In this document: positions 1 through 7,529 of the stretch, piece by piece | How the letters are laid out: each line of letters opens with the position of its first letter | Position numbering within the stretch: position 1 is the first letter of the stretch | Assembly: GCF_014191255.1 (NCBI RefSeq) | Contig: NZ_JACHWH010000011.1 | Coordinates: 1 to 64,000, forward strand | Length of the DNA: 64,000 nt | Reading direction: 5' to 3' | DNA from: Amycolatopsis bartoniae | GTDB taxonomy: Bacteria > Actinomycetota > Actinomycetes > Mycobacteriales > Pseudonocardiaceae | Made by a program: the position numbers and the translations under genes | The notes under the pieces: generated by a model | The model's input: the letters and a program-made list of their open reading frames with translations, nothing else | Database searches by the model: none | What the model was told of the DNA's origin: nothing

Positions 1-452
1 TCGGTGTCGAAGTGCGGCGCGTACAGGGCCCGGCCGAGGAGGTTGGCCGCCACCAGATCCTGGTTGGCGTTGTGCACGATCGCCGGCACCGCCATGTTGT
101 CCAGCACCCGCTGCACCGAGGTGCGCACCCGCTGGGGCACCGGCTCCCTCCGGGGCGCGCGGGAGGCGGCGGGCGCGGTGCGCGCCAGGTCGAACAGGTA
201 CTCGCGCTCGACGTCGTTGAGCAACAGCGCCCGGGCGATGGCGTTGAGCACGCTCTCCGACGCGCCACGGATGTTGCCGCGCTCCAGCCGCGTGTAGTAA
301 TCGAGGCTGACCCCGGCCAGCAGAGCCACCTCTTCACGGCGCAAACCCGGGACGCGCCGCTCCTCGCCGAGATCGGGAAGACCCACCTGCCGCGGGGTGA
401 CGTTCGCGCGGCGGGAGACCAGGAACTCCCGCACCTCGTCCTTCGTGCTCAT
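1..452 (-). CDS. XRE-family regulator with MmyB-like ligand domain (partial)
   Basis: This gene starts at the ATG at 452 and runs off the left edge, so only about 150 residues are visible. It opens with MSTKDEVREFL, then a helix-turn-helix around residues 32-60 (VPGLRREEVALLAGVSLDYY, then TRLERGN). This is the standard actinobacterial XRE domain that precedes an MmyB-type ligand-binding domain, whose start (VLDNMAVPAIVHNANQDL) is visible near the edge. Such regulators usually control a neighbouring oxidoreductase. Here the alcohol dehydrogenase lies directly upstream on the same strand, 86 bp away, with a strong hairpin between them. Target and ligand cannot be read from the sequence. Confidence 0.85.
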   Translation of the reverse strand, partial: MSTKDEVREFLVSRRANVTPRQVGLPDLGEERRVPGLRREEVALLAGVSLDYYTRLERGNIRGASESVLNAIARALLLNDVEREYLFDLARTAPAASRAPRREPVPQRVRTSVQRVLDNMAVPAIVHNANQDLVAANLLGRALYAPHFDT

Positions 453-476
453 GAACCCACGTTAAGTCCCGTCCGG

Positions 477-517
477 CACCGGGTGGGGGGTTGGGTCAGA
501 ACCCCCCCCACCCGGTG
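477..517. terminator. GC hairpin between alcohol dehydrogenase and XRE gene
   Basis: CACCGGGTGGGGGGTT pairs with AACCCCCCCCACCCGGTG across a 7-nt loop, leaving a two-C bulge. It lies after the dehydrogenase stop and before the regulator start. There is no clear U-tract, so it may be a terminator, an attenuator or only a GC-rich stem. Confidence 0.5.
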
Positions 518-538
518 GCAGGACACGCCCGGCTAGCG

Positions 539-1585
539 TCAGGCGGCGAGTGTGGTGGTGTCGATCACGAACCGGTACCGCACGTCCGAAGCCAGAACCC
601 GGTCCCACGCCTGGTTGATCTGGTCCGCGGCGATGATCTCGACCTCGGGGGCGATGCCGTGCCCGGCGCAGTAGTCGAGCATCTCCTGCGTCTCGGCGAT
701 ACCCCCGATCATCGAACCGGCGTAGGAGCGCCGTCCGCCGATCAACGACATCACGTGCAGGTCCAGCGGCTCGCCCGGGGCACCGACATTGACCAGGGCA
801 CCGTCCACGGCCAGCAGCCCGAGGAACGCGTCCACGTCGATCGGCGCGCTGACGGTGTTGAGGATCAGGTCGAACCGCCCGGCCAGGGCCTGGAACGTCT
901 CGGGGTCGCTGGTCGCGTGGTAGTGGTCGGCGCCGAGCCGCAGCCCGTCCTCGCGCTTGCCCAGCGTCCGGGACAGCACGGTCACCTCGGCTCCCATGGC
1001 GTGGGCGAACTTCACGGCCAGATGGCCCAGCCCGCCCATCCCCACGATCGCGACCTTCCGCCCCGGGCCGGCACCCCAGCGCTTGAGCGGCGAATAGGTG
1101 GTGATGCCCGCACACAGCAGCGGGGCGGCCTTCTCGAACGGGATCGCGTCGGGAATGCGCAGCACGAAGTCCTCGTCGACGACGACCCCGGTGGAGTAGC
1201 CGCCCTGGGTGACCGTGCCGTCCCGGTCGGTCCCCGCGTAGGTGGCGATCATGCCCTCGACGCAGTACTGCTCGTCCCCGGCCTGGCAGTGGGCACACTT
1301 ACCGCAGGAGCCGACCATGCAGCCCACGCCCACCCGGTCGCCCGCCCGGTAACGGGTCACCTCCGAGCCGACCTCGGCGACCACACCGGCGATCTCGTGC
1401 CCCACCGTCAGCGGATACGGCTGCGGCCCCCAGTCGCCACGGACGGTGTGGATATCGGAATGGCAGACACCGGCCCACCGGATGTCGATGCGCACATCCT
1501 TCGGGCCGACCTCACGCCGCTCGACCGTCCCCGGCACCAGCGGCTCGGTGGCGGAACGCGCGACATAGGCGTGCACAGAAGTCAT
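539..1585 (-). CDS. Zinc-dependent alcohol dehydrogenase, NAD(P)-dependent (YahK/CAD type)
   Basis: The enzyme likely interconverts an alcohol or aldehyde with NADP(H) in the cytoplasm. It has 348 residues from ATG 1585; the frame extends upstream, but the family N-terminus is MTSVHAY. Catalytic zinc ligands are Cys41 (GVCHSD), His63-Glu64 (GHE) and the Cys of LLCAG. The four structural-zinc cysteines are at about 94, 97, 100 and 108 ([15 protein letters not shown]). A GMGGLG Rossmann turn binds the nucleotide. This set fits the cinnamyl-alcohol/YahK-like medium-chain dehydrogenases, which accept many aldehydes. The next gene is the XRE regulator, a pairing common in actinobacteria and suggestive of local control. 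The substrate is not predictable. Confidence 0.9.
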   Translation of the reverse strand: MTSVHAYVARSATEPLVPGTVERREVGPKDVRIDIRWAGVCHSDIHTVRGDWGPQPYPLTVGHEIAGVVAEVGSEVTRYRAGDRVGVGCMVGSCGKCAHCQAGDEQYCVEGMIATYAGTDRDGTVTQGGYSTGVVVDEDFVLRIPDAIPFEKAAPLLCAGITTYSPLKRWGAGPGRKVAIVGMGGLGHLAVKFAHAMGAEVTVLSRTLGKREDGLRLGADHYHATSDPETFQALAGRFDLILNTVSAPIDVDAFLGLLAVDGALVNVGAPGEPLDLHVMSLIGGRRSYAGSMIGGIAETQEMLDYCAGHGIAPEVEIIAADQINQAWDRVLASDVRYRFVIDTTTLAA

Positions 1586-2053
1586 GGGATTTCGGATTCC
1601 TTCACAGATGGGATGATCTTTCAGCGCGACGCGGGCACAACCCAGCCCCGGCAACACCCAGTCAACCCGTCCTCCCATCCGCGCGGGAGGTTCTCCCAAG
1701 CCCCCTCACGTGCACGGAAGCGCCGGTAACGTCGCCACCGGTATCGGCACAGTCAGAAATTCCCGGGGGCAGGTGGCCGAGTCGCAGGTCGATCCCCGGT
1801 GACGAGGATGCGCGCCATGTCCCGCTCCCGCCGTCCACAACGGACACTTTCAGGGCGCCTTCCTGCACGCACTGGCGGAATGATCCGGGGTGCAGCTCCA
1901 TCAAGGTGCTGCTGACGGCGTAGCCGGGACGTCGTGCCGACCGCGGCGGGCACCGGGACCGTCCACGGGCATTCGTGGCGTTCGGGAGGAGCACTGAACA
2001 CCACATCGGGTGCGTTTCCTCGCCACGGCGAAGGAGCCCGCGGCGCCCGGCCC
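1586..2053. other. Intergenic stretch, no supported gene
   Basis: This 468-bp stretch lies between two minus-strand genes. On the minus strand there is a possible 8-codon epimerase-like start (MARILVTG, near 1818) that runs into unrelated sequence and a stop after 21 codons. It could be a gene-start remnant, but the match is too short to claim. The promoter of the alcohol dehydrogenase must lie near 1586-1700. Confidence 0.4.
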
Positions 2054-4804
2054 CTACCCGGGGAGCGCGGCCAGCGCCTTTTCGATGGCCTCCACGATCT
2101 CGAGCGGCGTGTGGCTCAACGGATCCCGCAGCCGGCGGCCGGGCGTCCACCGGGTGGAGCGGCGGAAGGCGGCGGCCCGGCCGGGATCGATCGAGCTGAT
2201 CGCTCCCAGGACGGCCCGGTACGCCTCGACGTCGTCGACGATCGTGGCGAGGTCGCTGTCGAGCCCCAGCCCGGTCCGCGTGCGACGCGGGCGCGGGTGG
2301 CTCTCGGTCCAGGTGTGGGTTCCGCTGCCCACTTCGTGTTCGGCGCCGGACGGCAGACGGACGCACGCCCTGGTGTTGGGTGGGACCTCGATCTCGAAGC
2401 GAACCAGGTCGTTCGAGCGGCACCACCCGGCCGACGCCCGCCCGTACGGGGTGTCGTGCCACGCGAAAGCGTCGTCGAGCGTGTCGAGCAGGGTGGGGGC
2501 GACCCGAATGCGCCGGTAGCCGGGTTCCGCGGGTGCGAGACCGGCCACGCACCGGTGCAGCCAGTCCGCGACCGCACCGAGCGCGTAGTGGTTGAACGAC
2601 GTCATCTGACCGGGGTTGATCGTGCCGTCTTCCAGCATCGAGTCCCAGCGCTCCCAGATGGTGGTGGCGCCCATCCTCACCGGATACAGCCACGACGGGC
2701 ACTCGGTCTGGAGCAACAGCCGCGACGCCGCGTCCACGTGCCCGGTCGCCGTGAGCGCGTCACAGATGATCGGCGTGCCGACGAAGCCAGTGGCGATGTG
2801 GTACCCGTAGGCCCGGACGAGGTGCCGCAGCCGCTCCCCCATCGCGGCTTTCCGTTCGCCGTCGACGAGGCCGAAGACGATCGCGAGGGCGTAGGCCGTC
2901 GGTGCGTCCGACATCATCCGGCCCGAGGGCGTGACGTAGGTCCGGCGGAACTCCTCGGCGATCCTCGCCGCGAGGTCGCCGTACCGGCGGGCATCTTCGT
3001 CGCGACCCAGTATCCGGGCGGCCTGCGCGGTGAGGTCGGCCGAGCGGTGGAAGTAGGCCGTCGCCACCAGTCCGGCGTCGGTCTTGGCCTGGCCGGGCTG
3101 GTCCGGCGGGGCGTCCGGGTCGAGCCAGTCGCCGAACTGGACACCGCTCTCCCACAGCAACTTGCCGTCCGTGCGGTCCGTGACGGTGTCCACCCAGGCC
3201 GCCATGGCTTCGAAACAGGTCGCGATGGCGTCGTGATCGCCGAAGCGCTCCCGAAGGACGGTGGGCACGACGGTGATCACGTCACCCCAGGCCGCGACCG
3301 GCTCCAGTTGCCCGGGCACCTGCGGGATGACGGCGGGCACCGTCATCGGGACGACGCCCTTCGCCGCTCGCTGCTCGAGCATGACGTCCTCAAGCCACGA
3401 GCGCAGGAACGCGTCGCAGTCGTAGAGGAACGACGCGGTCGGGGCGAAGACCTGGAGGTCGCCGGTCCAGCCGAGACGCTCGTCGCGCTGAGGACAGTCG
3501 GTCGGGATCGACAGGAAGTTCCCGCGCATCCCCCACACCACGTTGTCGTGGAACTGCTGCAGCAGCGGGTGCGAGGTGGTGAACCCGCCGGTGCGCCGCA
3601 TGTCCGTGTGGACGACCGCGGCCGAGACCGCGGCGGGCGAGAGCTCGCCTGGCCAGTTCTCGACTTCGACGTACCGGAAGCCGTGGAACGTCCAGCGGGG
3701 CTCCCAGGTCTCCTCGCCCTCGCCGCGGAGGGTGTACCGGTCGGTGGCCGCGGCGTTGCGCAGTGGCCGGGTGCCGAGCTCCCCGCGCTCCAGCACTTCG
3801 GCGTGCCGCAGGGTGACGGTGTGCCCGCGCGGCCCCGAGACGGTGAGCCTCACCCACCCGACGAGGTTCTGCCCGAAGTCGAGCACCGTCTTGCCCGACG
3901 GCGTGGTGAGCACCTCGGCCACTTCGCGGCGCTCGATCACGCGCACCGGCGGGCCTGACCGGGGTTCCGGCCGCACGTCCGGGACCTCCACCAGCACGAC
4001 CGGGCGCCAGTCGTCGCCGCTCCGCCGCGCGTCGTAGGTCTCGCCCTGATAGATGCTTGCCGCGACGACCGGGCCCGGGGACCACTGCCAATCCTCGCCG
4101 GTGACGACCGTGGTGCTGGTGCCGTCCTCGTATTCGATCACCAGCTGCGCCGCCGCGGCGGGATTGCCTTCGTAGAAGCGTCGTGCCGCGTCGCGGAACC
4201 CGAAGTCCTCGGTGTACCAACCACCGGCGAGCTCGATCCCGATCGTGTTGGTTCCCTGACGCAGGTGCGCGGTCACGTCGTTGACGTCGTACAGCAGCCG
4301 CCACTGGTAGCTCGTCCACCCCGGCTTCAGTACCGCGTCGTCGACCGCCGAGCCGTTGAGGCGGACGTCGTAGGCGCCGAACGCCGTCGCGTAGAGGAAG
4401 GCCCGCCGGACACCGCCGTGCACGTCGAAGGTGGCGCGCAGCAGATGCGGTTCGTCCGAACCGGACCCGACGAACCGCGCGCGCCACTCGCCCGATTCGA
4501 GGAACCCCGCCGTCACCTCGGCCGGTTCACTCCACGGCGAAACCGACCCGTCGACGCCCTCGACCCGCACCCGGACCGCGACGGTTTCCCGTGGCCGCAA
4601 CGGAGCGAACGGCCACTCGACGAAGACCGACTCGTCCCCGTCGAGCGACGCGGTCACCCTCGCCTCCGCGGTGACGAGCTCGATCTCCGCCCTCGCCTGA
4701 AGCCAGTTCTCCGTCCGCGACAACGTTTTCCACGTCAGCCGCGGAGCCGGGGTGGCGGTGAAGGGCTCGCCGGAGCCGATGCGGACGACGGGGCCGGTCG
4801 TCAT
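2054..4804 (-). CDS. Alpha-L-rhamnosidase, GH78, cytoplasmic
   Basis: This inverting glycosidase removes terminal alpha-L-rhamnose from glycosides. It has 916 residues from the ATG at 4804, which overlaps the permease stop as TGATG; the Shine-Dalgarno AAGGAGG supports this start. It has the order expected for GH78: beta-sandwich N-domains (GWYTEDFGFRD, YQGETYDARR), then the (alpha/alpha)6 barrel with TDCPQRDERLGWTGD carrying conserved active-site acids, then SFNHYALGAVADW. No signal peptide is seen, so it should act on imported rhamnosides. A helical C-terminal extension of about 90 residues (from about 825) follows the usual C-domain. Co-transcription with the permease upstream suggests uptake and cytoplasmic cleavage of an intact rhamnoside. 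Confidence 0.93.
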   Translation of the reverse strand: MTTGPVVRIGSGEPFTATPAPRLTWKTLSRTENWLQARAEIELVTAEARVTASLDGDESVFVEWPFAPLRPRETVAVRVRVEGVDGSVSPWSEPAEVTAGFLESGEWRARFVGSGSDEPHLLRATFDVHGGVRRAFLYATAFGAYDVRLNGSAVDDAVLKPGWTSYQWRLLYDVNDVTAHLRQGTNTIGIELAGGWYTEDFGFRDAARRFYEGNPAAAAQLVIEYEDGTSTTVVTGEDWQWSPGPVVAASIYQGETYDARRSGDDWRPVVLVEVPDVRPEPRSGPPVRVIERREVAEVLTTPSGKTVLDFGQNLVGWVRLTVSGPRGHTVTLRHAEVLERGELGTRPLRNAAATDRYTLRGEGEETWEPRWTFHGFRYVEVENWPGELSPAAVSAAVVHTDMRRTGGFTTSHPLLQQFHDNVVWGMRGNFLSIPTDCPQRDERLGWTGDLQVFAPTASFLYDCDAFLRSWLEDVMLEQRAAKGVVPMTVPAVIPQVPGQLEPVAAWGDVITVVPTVLRERFGDHDAIATCFEAMAAWVDTVTDRTDGKLLWESGVQFGDWLDPDAPPDQPGQAKTDAGLVATAYFHRSADLTAQAARILGRDEDARRYGDLAARIAEEFRRTYVTPSGRMMSDAPTAYALAIVFGLVDGERKAAMGERLRHLVRAYGYHIATGFVGTPIICDALTATGHVDAASRLLLQTECPSWLYPVRMGATTIWERWDSMLEDGTINPGQMTSFNHYALGAVADWLHRCVAGLAPAEPGYRRIRVAPTLLDTLDDAFAWHDTPYGRASAGWCRSNDLVRFEIEVPPNTRACVRLPSGAEHEVGSGTHTWTESHPRPRRTRTGLGLDSDLATIVDDVEAYRAVLGAISSIDPGRAAAFRRSTRWTPGRRLRDPLSHTPLEIVEAIEKALAALPG

Positions 4805-6102
4805 CACAGAGCCTCCTTGGTGGTGAGGTCGGTGGTCCGGTCAGCCGACTGCGGTGCGGTGCTGCGCCGGCGGCGGAGGATCACCGCGCCCACGCCGCCC
4901 GACAGCACGGCGAACGCGGCCAGCAGGAAGTACAGACCACTCGGGCTCCACCCGATCAGCGCGGGCGTGACGAGCGCGAAGCCGGCCGCGATGAAGCGGG
5001 CGATGGCGATGGTGAAGCCCTGCACCGTCGCGCGGGCGTTGACCGGGAACGACTCCTGCGTCCAGATCTTGTACAGCGCCTCACCGATGAACGGGAAAGC
5101 GACGTTGTAGAGGACCAGGGCGGCGATCATCGCCGGCAGCACGACGCCGCCGGTGACGGCGATGAGCAGCTGACAGGCGACGAAGACGACCACGCCGAAG
5201 GCGAAGAACCGGCTGCGCCACTTCGTGTCCGCGATGCGGGTGAACACGATCGTGCCGACCAGCCCGATCAGGGTGGTCCCGAACGACAGGCCGGTGGCCA
5301 CCGTCTGCGTCGTACCACCGACCGTGACGAGGAAGTAGGTCTTGAAGGACCCGAAGGTGTTCGCCACGAGGGTGAAGAACAGGTAGAACAGCGCCGTCAG
5401 GGCGATCAGGACCAGCGACGTCCGGTCGCGGAGCAGGCCGGCCAGCGGTACGGCCTTGGCGGGGTCGACGCCCGCCGTCGCGTGCCGGGCCCGCGCCTCC
5501 TCCTCGAGCCGCTGGAAGGGCGGGTAGAAGGCGCGGAACACGAAGGTCGCGACCGCCAGCACCGCGAGCAGGCCGAAGATCAAGCTGATGCCGGGACCGC
5601 CCAGCCCGGAGACCGCGAACCCCAGCAGGGTCGCCACCACCACCCCGATCGTCCACATCACGTGGGTGAAGGCGACGAGCCGTCCCTGAGTGCCCTCTGG
5701 CGCACGCTCGGAGAGCACCGCCAGCGAGGTCGGCAGGTCGGCACCGGCGGCGATGCCCAGCACGATCACCCCGGCCACCAGCACGGACGCGTTCGGAGCC
5801 AGCGCGATGGCCGCCGCCGCGGCCGCGTAGAGCAGGATCGTCAGCGAGAACATGCGGCCCCGGCCGACCAGGTCGGCCAGCCGTCCACCGGCCAGCGAGC
5901 CAACGGCGATGAACAGCGTCAAGGCCGAGCCCAGCACCCCCACGGTCCAGACGTCCAGGTCGAACGCCTTCTTCCACAGGGCCAGGCCCAGCCCGACGGA
6001 GATGATCGCGCCCGAGTCGAGGAACGAGGCCATGCCCGCGGCGACCGCGAGCGTCCAATGCCGGGCGTCCAGCCCGGTAGGCGGCTTGGCGGTGTCGGCC
6101 AT
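4804..6102 (-). CDS. MFS transporter, probable rhamnoside/sugar permease
   Basis: A 432-residue protein with 12 predicted membrane spans and the major-facilitator signature between spans 2 and 3 (GGRLADLVGRGRMF). It resembles sugar or metabolite:H+ symporters. The start at 6102 has a clear Shine-Dalgarno (AAGGAG, spacing about 5). Its stop overlaps the start of the cytoplasmic rhamnosidase, so the two are translationally coupled. Two LacI-type operators lie immediately upstream (6143-6157 and 6217-6232). Known: MFS members import mono- and disaccharides. Inference: this one imports the rhamnoside or released rhamnose. Confidence 0.88.
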   Translation of the reverse strand: MADTAKPPTGLDARHWTLAVAAGMASFLDSGAIISVGLGLALWKKAFDLDVWTVGVLGSALTLFIAVGSLAGGRLADLVGRGRMFSLTILLYAAAAAAIALAPNASVLVAGVIVLGIAAGADLPTSLAVLSERAPEGTQGRLVAFTHVMWTIGVVVATLLGFAVSGLGGPGISLIFGLLAVLAVATFVFRAFYPPFQRLEEEARARHATAGVDPAKAVPLAGLLRDRTSLVLIALTALFYLFFTLVANTFGSFKTYFLVTVGGTTQTVATGLSFGTTLIGLVGTIVFTRIADTKWRSRFFAFGVVVFVACQLLIAVTGGVVLPAMIAALVLYNVAFPFIGEALYKIWTQESFPVNARATVQGFTIAIARFIAAGFALVTPALIGWSPSGLYFLLAAFAVLSGGVGAVILRRRRSTAPQSADRTTDLTTKEAL

Positions 6103-6142
6103 GAGGTCTCCTTCTTCGTCGAAGCAGTGTGCCGCTCAGTGG

Positions 6143-6157
6143 TAATACGTTTTACCT
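6143..6157. promoter_or_regulatory. LacI-type operator R1
   Basis: TAATACGTTTTACCT reads AGGTAAAACGTATTA on the other strand. It shares the AGGTAAAACG core with 6217-6232 and 16832-16850 and lies about 40 bp before the permease start. Confidence 0.7.
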
Positions 6158-6216
6158 CTGGGCGTAGGCATCACATCACATGGCCTCCCGCCACTGTCAA
6201 GACCGAGGAGGCGCGA

Positions 6217-6232
6217 GAGGTAAAACGATTTA
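6217..6232. promoter_or_regulatory. LacI-type operator R2
   Basis: GAGGTAAAACGATTTAA sits between the LacI stop codon and the permease. The 14-mer GAGGTAAAACGATT recurs exactly, on the opposite strand, upstream of the secreted rhamnosidase operon (16836-16849). Confidence 0.75.
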
Positions 6233-6234
6233 AG

Positions 6235-7284
6235 TCAGGGTTGAACCGTCGAGGCCCGCACGACCAGCTCGGGGGAGAACTCCAGCTGCGGCCGGGGCAG
6301 GTCAACCCCGTCGGCCGAGCCGAGGGCGTCGATTTCGGCGAAGAGCAGGTCGGCCACCGCGGTCCCCAGCTCCGCGTGAGGCGTCCGGATGGTCGTGAGC
6401 GGCACGATCGTGGACCGGGCGAACTCGATGTCGTCGTAGCCGACCACCGCGATGTCGGCCGGCACGCTGACGACCTCCGAGGACACGAAAGCCTGGACGA
6501 CGCCGATGGCCAGCAGGTCGTTGGCGCAGAACAACGCGTCGGGGCGCTCGGCTGCCGGCCGTCGCGCGATCGCGTCCGCGCAGGCCATGCCGGCCTCCAC
6601 CGAACGCTCCGGCACGGGGATGATTTCCAGGGTGACGCCGGGCGCCGAGCGCACCGCCGACAGCGCACCGTTCAGCCGGTCGGCCACCTGCTTCAGCTCC
6701 AGCGAGGAGGAGACGAACCCGATGCGCTTGCGTCCCTGCTCGATCAGATGGGTCGCCGCGAGCTTCCCGCCGGCCACGTGGTCGATCGACACCGACGCCT
6801 GCTCGGGCGATTCGGCGCGGCGGGCGCTGAGCACGCTCGCGATGCCGAAGGACCGCATCCGGGCCAGCTCGGCCTCCACGTTGCCGACCGGCGCGATGAT
6901 GACCCCGCTGACCAGCTGCTTGGCGAACAGTTGCAGGTAGCTGCGCTCACGCTGCTCGGAGCCGGTGTCGTTGGCCATCAGCATGTACATGCCCTCCGCC
7001 GACACCCGCTGTTCGATCGCCGCGGCGATCTCGGGCGTGGTCGCTCCGGCGAGTTCGAAGGCGATGTAGCCGATCACCGGGCTGACGCCGGTCCGGAGGG
7101 TGCGGGCGGCGTCGTTCGGCATGAACCCGAGTGCGTCGACCGCCTGCTGGATTCGTTGCCTCGTCGCATCGGAGAGCTTGCGCGGCTTGTGGAAGTAGTT
7201 GGACACCGAAGCGGGCGAGACCCTGGCCAGCTCGGCGACGTCGCGAATCGTGACCCTGTTCAGCCGACCGTTCCTCTCCCGCAC
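6235..7284 (-). CDS. LacI-family regulator of the rhamnoside regulon
   Basis: The N-terminal helix-turn-helix VTIRDVAELARVSPASVSNY is followed by a periplasmic-binding-protein-like sugar-sensing domain (GVIIAPVG, DALFCANDLLAIGV, VVGYDDIEFA). The GTG at 7284 preceded by GGCGGGG gives 349 residues, the normal family length. A longer frame begins at 7410, but its extra residues do not fit the family. The regulator lies between the permease/rhamnosidase operon and a divergent secreted hydrolase. LacI-type operators occur before both and again at 16.75-16.85 kb, so it probably represses all three units until a rhamnoside-derived inducer binds. Confidence 0.9.
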   Translation of the reverse strand: MRERNGRLNRVTIRDVAELARVSPASVSNYFHKPRKLSDATRQRIQQAVDALGFMPNDAARTLRTGVSPVIGYIAFELAGATTPEIAAAIEQRVSAEGMYMLMANDTGSEQRERSYLQLFAKQLVSGVIIAPVGNVEAELARMRSFGIASVLSARRAESPEQASVSIDHVAGGKLAATHLIEQGRKRIGFVSSSLELKQVADRLNGALSAVRSAPGVTLEIIPVPERSVEAGMACADAIARRPAAERPDALFCANDLLAIGVVQAFVSSEVVSVPADIAVVGYDDIEFARSTIVPLTTIRTPHAELGTAVADLLFAEIDALGSADGVDLPRPQLEFSPELVVRASTVQP

Positions 7285-7481
7285 GCCGTACCCCGCCGCC
7301 CATGTTAGTGCAGACGCGGGAACCGCGATTCCGCCGCTGACCAGGGCTGACTCCGGGGCTCGCGGCCGGTATCGGACAAATGCTTGCCCAGCTCGCCATC
7401 GCGTCCGCAAGATGCCCTTCTGGCCGGGTCCCCCAGCCGCCCCACAGACCCTCCACTCGAAGAGGAGAGGAAGGCACTTGA

Positions 7482-7497
7482 ATTGAAACGTTTACCT
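7482..7497. promoter_or_regulatory. LacI-type operator R3
   Basis: ATTGAAACGTTTACCT has the GAAACGTTTAC core typical of LacI/CcpA-class operators. It lies just before the secreted GH78-like gene and overlaps the place where an upstream start codon would be expected. Confidence 0.72.
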
Positions 7498-7529
7498 TCA
7501 GGAGAGCGAGCCGTCTGGCGACCGTCGGA

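Noticed and set aside
1753-1820. An epimerase gene start (MARILVTG) on the minus strand
   Set aside because: Only eight residues match before unrelated sequence and a stop; the match could be chance.
1934-3958. A 674-codon plus-strand frame opposite the GH78 gene
   Set aside because: Composition is typical of an antisense shadow and the opposite strand encodes a complete rhamnosidase.
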